This document shows positions 1 through 7,262 of a stretch of 7,262 nucleotides of DNA, piece after piece. This DNA comes from Gaiellasilicea sp051005735. GTDB taxonomy: Bacteria > Actinomycetota > Thermoleophilia > Gaiellales > Gaiellaceae. Location: contig JBPCJB010000080.1 of the NCBI GenBank assembly GCA_051005735.1, positions 1 through 7,262 of the forward strand. The letters are read 5' to 3'. The position numbers and the translations under genes were made by a program. Position 1 is the first letter of the stretch. Each line of letters starts with the position of its first letter. The notes below the pieces were generated by a model. The model was given only the letters and a program-made list of their open reading frames with translations. It was not told the origin of the DNA and ran no database searches.

Positions 1-1219
<1,219 letters not shown>

Positions 1220-1223
<4 letters not shown>

Positions 1224-2809
1224 GCGGGTCCACCTGGTGGAGCGCCTCGGTCGGCTACGAGGTCTACCTCCGCTCGTTCGGCGACGCGGACGGCGACGGG
1301 ATCGGCGATCTCGAGGGCCTGCGAGAGCGGCTCGAGTACCTCACCTGGCTCGGGATCGACCTCGTCTGGATCACGCCTTTCTTTCCCTCCCCGATGCACG
1401 ATCAGGGCTACGACGTCTCCGACTACCGTGACGTGGACCCGACGTACGGGACGCTGGCCGACTTCGACGCTCTCGTTGCGGACGCGCACGGCCTCGGCAT
1501 CCGCGTGCTCGTCGACCTGATTCCGAACCACACGTCCGTCGAGCACCTCTGGTTCCGCGAGGCCAGGTCGGCCCGCGACAACCCCTACCGCGACTACTAC
1601 GTCTGGCGCGATCCGGCGGCCGGCGGCGGGCCGCCGAACAACTGGGTCAGCGTCTTCGGCGGTCCGGCCTGGACGCTCGACGACGCTACCGGACAGTACT
1701 GGCTGCACCTCTTCCTGGCCGACCAGCCGGATCTCAACTGGGCCGACCCGCGCGTCGGAGTGGAGTTCGACGAGATCATGCGGTTCTGGCTCGAGCGCGG
1801 CGCCGACGGCTTCCGGATCGACGTGGCCGACGCACTCGTGAAGCATCCGGAGCTTCCGGACAACCCTGTCGCGACCGCCGCGTGGAAGGGCCCACCTGCG
1901 GGGGTCGCCTCCGACTGGGGCTCGCTCGAGCACGTCTACGACGTCGGCCAACCCGGCGTCCGGGAGATCCACCGGCGCTGGCGGAAGATCGCGGAACCCT
2001 ACGACGCCCTGCTCGTCGGCGAGACCGGCCTGGCCGACGCGGAGAAGCTGGCGCTCTTCGTCAACGGTCAGGACGGACTGCACAGCACGTTCTGGTTCGA
2101 GCCGATGGAGATGGACTGGAGTCCTGCAACCGTCCGGGCGTCGCTGGCCGCAGCCTCGACGGCAAGCGACCATCTCGCCTGGGTGCAGGGCAGTCACGAC
2201 CGGCCGCGTGCGGCGACGAGGTTCGGCGGCGGGGAGACCGGACGGGCCTGCTCGCTCGCGCTCGCCGTGCTGATGCTCGGCCTGCCCGGGCTGCCGTTCG
2301 TCTACCAGGGCGAGGAGCTCGGGCTCGTGGACGGCCTCGTCTCGCCGGAGGAGGCGCAGGATCCGATCAGCAGGCGCACCGGCGAGCACGCGCTCGGCCG
2401 CGACGGCTGTCGCACGCCGATGCCGTGGGAGCCGGGACCGGGCCTCGGCTTCACGACGGCCGAGCGTGGCTGGCTCCCGTTCGGCGGCCGCACCGACGCG
2501 GACACGGTGTCGGTCCAGCGTGCCGAGCCGGCCTCGATGCTCCACCGCTACCGCCGGCTCCTGAGACTGCGGCCCGAGCTTCCCGGCGCGTCTGCCCCGC
2601 TCGAATGGCTCGACGCGACGGGACCGGTCGTGGCCTATCGCCGCGACGCTCTGCTGGTCGCCGCGAACTGCGGCGAGGAGGCGGCGACATTCGTGCTGCC
2701 GCCCGGCACCTGGACGGTGGCGTACGACACCGAGGGCACGGAACGGCGAACCATCCGCGAAACAGTCCCGCTGGAAGCAGCCGGCGCCGTCCTGCTCCTC
2801 AGCGCGTGA
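1220..2809 (+). CDS. GH13 alpha-glucosidase / oligo-1,6-glucosidase-type glycoside hydrolase
   Basis: The product is a 529-residue retaining alpha-glucosidase of family GH13, probably cytosolic because no signal peptide is seen. The GTG start at 1220 overlaps the iolD stop (GTGA), and the protein then opens as relatives do (TWW, GYEVYLRSF). Longer in-frame starts upstream would lie inside iolD and are rejected. Visible motifs are a Ca-binding-type loop, DADGDGIGDLEG (22-33); region I, DLIPNHTS (99-106); region II, GFRIDVAD (197-204), with Asp201 as predicted nucleophile; region III, GETGL, with Glu268 as acid/base; region IV, GSHDRPR, with His326-Asp327 as the transition-state pair; then YQGEELGL (from 362) and GRDGCRTPMPWE (from 393), typical of the alpha-glucosidase/oligo-1,6-glucosidase branch. 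A C-terminal beta domain ends the protein. The catalytic triad is intact, so activity is expected. The residue before His326 is Ser, where relatives usually have Asn. The substrate cannot be read from sequence: malto- or isomalto-oligosaccharides, sucrose-like sugars or other alpha-glucosides are all possible. Its position behind iolD hints at a glucosylated inositol. Confidence 0.93.
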
Positions 2810-5525
2810 GCTGGACGGTCCGGATCTCCCAGGCGCCGAGCTCGAGCGTGAGCACTCCGTCGTCCAGATCGAGCGGCGCTCCCGGACGGCCCAGCAGATC
2901 CGCGCCGCGCGCTTCCCGGAGACCCGGGCCGATCGTTGCGGTGCGCGACCCCGGGTGCTGGCACACGACCCGCAGCTCGAGCCAATCGTCGCGCCGCCGC
3001 AGCGAGGAGAGGACAATGCCGCCCCCTTTCACCTCGAGCCCGGTCGCGCCCTCGGCGTGCGCGCCCCCCGCGCCGCCCGTGCCTCGCGCCGTCAGGAACG
3101 GATGCTGGTATCGCTCCATCTGGGCGAGCACGCCGGCCTCGACCCAGGTGCCGTCGTAGGGATACAGCGCGAGCCCGACGCTCCAGGGACCGCGACACTG
3201 GCCCGCCGGGATCGCCACTTCAGGGCCGGCGGGATCGTCGCGATAGGGATTGGCGGAGCGGCTGATCAGCCCCGTCGCGCGTAGGAGCGTCAGAGCGAGC
3301 TCGTCACCGTCGACGAGCTCGTACTCGAGCACATGGTCGAGCAGGACCGCGACCCCGCCCGCGGCGACGAATCCGCGGGCCGGGTAAGTGGCGAGCGGCA
3401 CCTCGCCGTGACCGGCCTCCGGCGCGAGCCCGCGCTCGACGACGCCGAACTGGCCTTCCGCCCACGAGACCGCGGCCGCTTCCGCCAGGGGGACGTGGAG
3501 ACGGAGCCGATGGTCGAGACACGGATTCTCGAGCGAGACCTCGAGCCGGACGAACGGCTCGCCCGCCCGCAGCTCGACGCGCGTAGTCACCGGCACGAGC
3601 GCGGTCTCCGGCGTGCGCGCCGAGCCGTCCGCGAGCACGCCCACAGGCCAGCGAAAGGAGCGGACGATCGCGAGCGCGGCGCGGACCGGGCCTGCGGCAA
3701 GGACCTCGACGCTCACAGACTCGGGCTCGGAGACGAGCGTGTCGCGCGCCGGCGGGCCGTAGTTGTAGCTGTCGCCGAAATCGCCGCCGTCGACGAGCCG
3801 CCCGATCCCCTCGAGCGCGCCGACCCGTAGCGTCCCGTCCGCCGCGACTTCCACCTCGAGCGACCCGTTCCGCATGGTCCTGCCCTCGATCCGGACGCCG
3901 TCGCGGCGCTCCCCCGCCGACCGCACCGGGACGACTGCCGTCCAGCCGGGCGCCGGCGCCGGGATCGCCGCGACGAGCCGGCGCCGCGATCTCGCCAGAA
4001 TCCGCAGCTCCCATTCCTCGTCGAGGGCCGTTCCAACGGCAAGCGCGAGCTCGTGCCGGAGCCGGTCGAGATCGAGCCAGGCCGGATCCTGCTCCTCGCC
4101 GACGTCGAAGGTCACGCGCCGGCCTTCGCCCTCGACCGTGAGTCCGTTCAGGAAGCGGCCGAACAGCTCGCGACCGTGCAGGCGGCGGGAGAGCGCCTCG
4201 GGAAGCTCCCGCCCGGGAAGGACGGTCGTGAAGAGCAGCGGCTCCGCGCGATCCAGCTCCTGCGTCGCCGCGAGCGCCCCGTCCGGGAGCGCGAGCGCGA
4301 CCTCGCCCCAGTCTTCGGGGATCTCCAGCTCGACCTCGACGACGTCCGTGCGCCGTTCGGGTGAGGGGTTCACGACCGCGACCGCGCCGCGGGCGAGGCG
4401 CGCTGCGATCGCGGCGGCAGCGCGCTCCGCCAATCCGGTCGCGATCTGCTCGGCCTCGGCATAACGGACGAGGACCTGCGTCGAGACCGCGTCGATCGAG
4501 CAGCCGCAGATCGAGTCGTGGGCGGCGTTGTCGAGCACACGACTCCACGCGAGCCGCAAGAACGGCGTCGGCCACTCGGAGAGGTAGAGGGCAGCGAGCG
4601 GCTCCGCGTAGCGCTCGAGTGCTCGCTCGGCCCGCGCGCACGCCGCCTTGAGATCGATTCGCGCGGAGGTCACGCCCATCAGCAGATTGGCCCGAGCGCC
4701 CGACCGCAGCTCTCCGCGCCAGCGGGCGAGCTCGGGCCGGCGGGTCGGCTCGGCGCCGTCGGCCGGCCGGCCGAGATAGTCGGCGAGCGTGACGAGCTCG
4801 AGCCGGTAGCGGTCCTGCTCCCCGTTCAGCAGCTCGATCCGCTCCACGAGGTCGAGCGGCGGCAACATGTGGTCGGTACCGGTCATGGCGAGCGGCTCGT
4901 CCTCGCCGAAGAAGGGTCGCATCGACTCGTCGAACGCGGCGACCTTCGCCGCGAGGTCCGGCTCGGCGAAGAGATGGGCGGCGTTGCCGTAGCCGCCGAC
5001 GAGGTACTCCGCTCGCACGGCCGACCCGTCGAGTGCCTCCCAGACGAACGCGTGGTGCTCGATCGCGGCCGGAACGCCGCGCCAGACGACGGCCTGCTCG
5101 ATCCCCGCCCGCCGGAGCAGCTGCGGCATCTGGGCGACGTGGCCGAACATATCGGGGAGGTACCCGACCGGCATCGGCCGGCCGAGCTCCGCGCCGCGTC
5201 GCCAGCCGACCTCGAGATTCCGGACGATCGACTCGCCGGAGACGAGGAACTCGTCCACGAGGGTCTGCCAGGGCCCGATCGCAAGGCGGCCCTCGCCGAT
5301 GAGCCGCCGCAGCCTGGGCTCGGCCTCCGGCCTCAGCTCGAGGTAGTCGTCGACGGTCGCGAGCTGACCATCGAGCGTGAACACGAAGCGTGGGTCGGCC
5401 TCCATCAGCTCGAGGACCCGGTCGACCAGCTCGACGAGCCGGAGGCGGAACGTCTGGAACGGCAGGTACCACTCGCGGTCCCAGTGCGTGTGCGGAACGA
5501 CGTAGACGACGCGGGGCTCGTTCAT
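2799..5525 (-). CDS. GH38 alpha-mannosidase (MngB-like)
   Basis: The product is a 908-residue retaining alpha-mannosidase of family GH38, a zinc enzyme, with no signal peptide and so probably cytosolic. The N-terminal catalytic domain (about 1-270) opens with PHTHWDREW. His14 and Asp16 match zinc ligands, and Asp125 in GYLPDMFGH matches the catalytic nucleophile and zinc ligand. GTDHMLPP (Asp218-His219) is another family block. The helical middle domain (about 275-355) contains AHDSICGCSID, with His336 as the fourth zinc ligand. The rest is the family's large beta-rich C-terminal region, ending in WEIRTVQL. Length and motifs resemble E. coli MngB (mannosylglycerate hydrolase), but the true substrate is unknown. 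The ATG at 5525 is chosen because the family motif follows within 11 residues, a GAGG ribosome-binding site lies at 5536-5539, and the ATG overlaps the stop of the upstream oxidoreductase (ATGA); 23 more in-frame residues upstream are basic and not family-like. The 3' end overlaps the convergent GH13 gene by 11 bases. Confidence 0.95.
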   Translation of the reverse strand: MNEPRVVYVVPHTHWDREWYLPFQTFRLRLVELVDRVLELMEADPRFVFTLDGQLATVDDYLELRPEAEPRLRRLIGEGRLAIGPWQTLVDEFLVSGESIVRNLEVGWRRGAELGRPMPVGYLPDMFGHVAQMPQLLRRAGIEQAVVWRGVPAAIEHHAFVWEALDGSAVRAEYLVGGYGNAAHLFAEPDLAAKVAAFDESMRPFFGEDEPLAMTGTDHMLPPLDLVERIELLNGEQDRYRLELVTLADYLGRPADGAEPTRRPELARWRGELRSGARANLLMGVTSARIDLKAACARAERALERYAEPLAALYLSEWPTPFLRLAWSRVLDNAAHDSICGCSIDAVSTQVLVRYAEAEQIATGLAERAAAAIAARLARGAVAVVNPSPERRTDVVEVELEIPEDWGEVALALPDGALAATQELDRAEPLLFTTVLPGRELPEALSRRLHGRELFGRFLNGLTVEGEGRRVTFDVGEEQDPAWLDLDRLRHELALAVGTALDEEWELRILARSRRRLVAAIPAPAPGWTAVVPVRSAGERRDGVRIEGRTMRNGSLEVEVAADGTLRVGALEGIGRLVDGGDFGDSYNYGPPARDTLVSEPESVSVEVLAAGPVRAALAIVRSFRWPVGVLADGSARTPETALVPVTTRVELRAGEPFVRLEVSLENPCLDHRLRLHVPLAEAAAVSWAEGQFGVVERGLAPEAGHGEVPLATYPARGFVAAGGVAVLLDHVLEYELVDGDELALTLLRATGLISRSANPYRDDPAGPEVAIPAGQCRGPWSVGLALYPYDGTWVEAGVLAQMERYQHPFLTARGTGGAGGAHAEGATGLEVKGGGIVLSSLRRRDDWLELRVVCQHPGSRTATIGPGLREARGADLLGRPGAPLDLDDGVLTLELGAWEIRTVQLTR

Positions 5526-6685
5526 GCGAGCGCGGCCTCGCCGCCGACCTCGAGGCCTCGCCGCTCTGCGAGGCACCGCACGATCCGCTGACAAGTGACG
5601 ATGTCCGCCCGACCCTCGGCAATTCCCGCGGCGAACGCCGCGCCCGTCGTCACGAGCCGGTGAAAGGCCACCAGCTCCTCCTCGAAGGCCTCGGCGGTCG
5701 AGGCGAATCGGGTCGTCCGCTCGGCGCCCGCATCGGCGTCGACGACCGTGAGCTCGGTGGGCGCGTGCAGGAGATACGGTGAGGGGAACGTCAGCGCGAC
5801 GGTCCCGAGCTCGTCGTGGACGCGAATCTCCTCCCGGTAGGAGGGATAGCCCTCCAGGTAGTGCCAGCGGATCGCGAGCCGGGCGTCGCCTCCCAGAGTG
5901 CCGTGAATCGCGACCGAGGGAGGCCAGCGGTCGCCGGGCCAGGCGTCGACGTGCTCGAACGCCTGGGGGTCCCCGACGAGGGCGCGGACGACCGCGAGCT
6001 CGTGAACGACGCTGCCGAGGAGCACGTCCGCATAGAGCCGACGCAGCTCAGGCGGGGCTGCACCGAGCGCCCGCTCCTCGAGCTCGACCGCCGTCGCCGC
6101 AAGAGCGGCGCGGGTCTCGGCGGAAACGTCGTCCACCGGGGCGGAGAGGCGGGCGTGCCCGAGCTGCGAAGCCGACGCGGGGTGGAGAACCGTTACCTCC
6201 ACCGAGCGTGTGGGAGGCCTGCCTGAGAGCAGCTCCCCCGCCCGCACGACCGCAGGGTCGTAGAGCTTCATGTAGCCGAGCGCGAGCCGACCTCCGGCGG
6301 CCGCCAGGGCGTCGGCCTCCGCCACGGTGTAGGCGAGCGGCTTCTCGCAGAAGACGGGCACCCCGGCCGCCAGCGCGGCAGCGGCCGGCGGCCCGTGCGA
6401 GCCCGACGTCAGGATGACGACGGCGTCGACCGCCGCGTCGGCAAGCAGCGACTCGATCGCGTCGTGGCGCCGTGCCACCCCGTACCGGTCGCCGAGCGAG
6501 GTCACCGCCGCCTCCGAGAGATCGGCGAGAGCGTCGATCGTGAACAACTTCCCGAGTCGCGCGAGCAGTGGTAGGTGGACGGCCTGCGCGACCGCGCCGA
6601 GCCCGAGCACCCCGACCCGTACGGGATTCGTGCTCAGCGCGGAGCGCGTTCGAGCAGGCGGGCCATCGCATAGAGTCTCGCACAC
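5522..6685 (-). CDS. Gfo/Idh/MocA-family NAD(P)-dependent oxidoreductase
   Basis: The product is a cytosolic sugar or polyol dehydrogenase-type protein of about 387 residues, counted from the GTG at 6685. The N-terminal Rossmann fold shows VGVLGLGAVAQ (dinucleotide-binding glycines 28 and 30). The family signature CEKPLA contains Lys115, the usual catalytic lysine. GYMKLYDP (from 137) follows, and VVHELAVV contains His228 at the position of the usual active-site histidine. The C-terminal half is the family's alpha/beta substrate domain. Relatives include inositol 2-dehydrogenase (IolG), scyllo-inositol dehydrogenases, glucose-fructose oxidoreductase and the GH109 enzymes. This protein is not obviously IolG, so the substrate stays open. 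The start is uncertain: an ATG at 6817 lies inside the opposing iolC gene, the GTG at 6685 gives about 24 residues before the fold, and a CTG at 6637 would fit the fold better but has no ribosome-binding site. The gene is translationally coupled to the GH38 gene by the ATGA overlap at 5522-5525, so it may act on the sugar that the mannosidase releases or binds. Confidence 0.87.
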   Translation of the reverse strand: MCETLCDGPPARTRSALSTNPVRVGVLGLGAVAQAVHLPLLARLGKLFTIDALADLSEAAVTSLGDRYGVARRHDAIESLLADAAVDAVVILTSGSHGPPAAAALAAGVPVFCEKPLAYTVAEADALAAAGGRLALGYMKLYDPAVVRAGELLSGRPPTRSVEVTVLHPASASQLGHARLSAPVDDVSAETRAALAATAVELEERALGAAPPELRRLYADVLLGSVVHELAVVRALVGDPQAFEHVDAWPGDRWPPSVAIHGTLGGDARLAIRWHYLEGYPSYREEIRVHDELGTVALTFPSPYLLHAPTELTVVDADAGAERTTRFASTAEAFEEELVAFHRLVTTGAAFAAGIAEGRADIVTCQRIVRCLAERRGLEVGGEAALA

Positions 6686-6713
6686 GGTGGCGGTCCGTAC
6701 GTCGAGGTTCCCA
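6686..6713. promoter_or_regulatory. Divergent start region between the oxidoreductase and iolC
   Basis: Only 28 bases separate the two proposed start codons, so the divergent promoters must overlap coding sequence or each other, or one transcript may be leaderless. A weak possible promoter for iolC is TTCGAG at 6649-6654, a 16-base spacer, and TAGAGT at 6671-6676. It sits inside the proposed oxidoreductase start and resembles the consensus only loosely. A 6-base palindrome, CGTACG, lies at 6696-6701; it is too short to call an operator. No riboswitch was seen. Confidence 0.3.
6704..6707 (+). promoter_or_regulatory. Ribosome-binding site of iolC
   Basis: GAGG lies 6 bases before the GTG at 6714, which is good Shine-Dalgarno spacing. 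It decides the start in favour of GTG 6714 over the in-frame GTG at 6687, which has no comparable site and would add 9 residues that do not look like the family. Confidence 0.6.
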
Positions 6714-7262
6714 GTGCGCCCGGAGGAGCCGCTCGAGGCCGTCGTGCTCGGCCGCGTGGGGATCGACCTGTACCCGAACGAGCTCGAGACGCCGCTCTCG
6801 GAGGTGCGGACGTTCACGCGCTACGTCGGCGGTTTCGCCGGCAACGTCTCCACCGGCCTCGCCCGCCTCGGCGTCAGGACGGCGATCGTCTCCCGGGTCG
6901 GCGACGACGGGCACGGCGCGTTCGTCCGCGACTTCCTCCTGCGCGAGGGCGTCGACGTTCGCTTTCTCGGCACCGACCCCGATTGGTTGACGCCGCCCAC
7001 CTTCTGCGAGATCTGGCCTCCCGACCGCTTCCCGCTGACGTTCTACCGCAGACCGACCGCCCCGGACTGGCAGCTCGCGTCCGCCGACTACGACGTCGAC
7101 GAGGTCGCCAAGGCGCCGCTCCTCCTTGCGTCCGGCACGGCGCTCGCACAGTCGCCGAGTCGGGAGACCACCCTCGCGGCGGGGGGGGCGGAACACGGGA
7201 CGAGGGTCCTCGATGTCGGCGCGACGCCGACGACGGGGAGGCGGTCGACAGAGGGTGCGACG
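6714..7262 (+). CDS. iolC: IolC, 5-dehydro-2-deoxygluconokinase, 3'-truncated
   Basis: This is a PfkB/ribokinase-family sugar kinase that phosphorylates 5-dehydro-2-deoxy-D-gluconate in myo-inositol catabolism, in the cytosol. The first 183 residues are visible, out of a usual length of about 320-340 (some homologues are longer fusions). The protein opens with VVLGRVGIDLYP (residues 10-21), a hallmark of IolC. The PfkB substrate-side signature GGFAGNVSTGLARLG follows at 39-53, then SRVGDDGHG (60-68). TFCEIWPPDRFPLTFYRRP (96-114) is strongly IolC-like and separates it from other PfkB kinases. The ATP-binding and catalytic GxGD region lies beyond the window. From about residue 157 (base 7182) the protein diverges: after VLD (165-167) the expected acidic/aromatic stretch, approximately DxDxRPxxW, is replaced by VGATPTTGRRS, although the frame stays open. 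A run of eight G (7181-7188) begins this region. Poor base calls near a contig end are the likely cause; real divergence is less likely. Confidence 0.9.
   Translation, partial: MRPEEPLEAVVLGRVGIDLYPNELETPLSEVRTFTRYVGGFAGNVSTGLARLGVRTAIVSRVGDDGHGAFVRDFLLREGVDVRFLGTDPDWLTPPTFCEIWPPDRFPLTFYRRPTAPDWQLASADYDVDEVAKAPLLLASGTALAQSPSRETTLAAGGAEHGTRVLDVGATPTTGRRSTEGAT

Noticed and set aside
2798..2810. Hairpin as a rho-independent terminator
   Set aside because: The stem is only 4 base pairs and no T-run follows on either strand.
4518..5591. 357-residue open frame on the + strand opposite the GH38 gene
   Set aside because: The composition is that of an antisense shadow, and the - strand encodes the intact zinc-site motifs of GH38.
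3304..5622. 772-residue open frame on the - strand in another frame of the GH38 gene
   Set aside because: Arg-rich shadow translation with no domain; GH38 motifs are in the other frame.
6686..6817. N-terminal extension of the oxidoreductase to ATG 6817
   Set aside because: The extra 44 residues are antisense to iolC, Ser/Thr-rich and not family-like.
6048..7196. 382-residue open frame on the - strand covering iolC and the oxidoreductase
   Set aside because: It spans two genes in a shadow frame, has no domain, and conflicts with clear IolC motifs on the + strand.

Overview
The window is a gene-dense, very GC-rich stretch (about 70% by eye) with GTG starts and genes overlapping by a few bases. 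This style, together with actinobacterial-looking IolC, IolD and GH13 proteins, suggests an actinomycete-type bacterium, perhaps a deep-branching soil lineage such as Thermoleophilia. That placement is inference; no rRNA or other marker gene is present. No tRNA, CRISPR array, insertion sequence or attachment site was seen.

Layout from left to right: (1) the 3' two thirds of iolD on the + strand, cut by the left edge; (2) a complete GH13 alpha-glucosidase-type gene on the + strand, joined to iolD by a 4-base GTGA overlap; (3) a complete GH38 alpha-mannosidase gene on the - strand, whose 3' end overlaps the GH13 3' end by 11 bases; (4) a Gfo/Idh/MocA-family oxidoreductase gene on the - strand, directly upstream of the GH38 gene and joined to it by a 4-base ATGA overlap; (5) the 5' third of iolC on the + strand, divergent from the oxidoreductase and cut by the right edge. 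Almost no base is non-coding. The only real intergenic gap is the short divergent region near 6686-6713.

How the genes may work together: IolC (5-dehydro-2-deoxygluconokinase) and IolD (trihydroxycyclohexanedione hydrolase) are two steps of the myo-inositol to acetyl-CoA/DHAP route. Between them lie two retaining alpha-glycosidases and an NAD(P)-dependent oxidoreductase, none of which belongs to the canonical iol set. One explanation is that the locus releases inositol from alpha-glycosylated inositols (mannosyl- or glucosyl-inositols, for example from phosphatidylinositol mannosides or similar glycolipids) and then degrades it. This is a hypothesis; chance clustering of sugar-catabolism genes is the main alternative.

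Two cautions. The last 80 or so bases of iolC lose the family's conserved residues while staying in frame and becoming G-rich, which looks like poor sequence at a contig end. The start codon of the oxidoreductase is uncertain because no in-frame ATG lies at the expected place.
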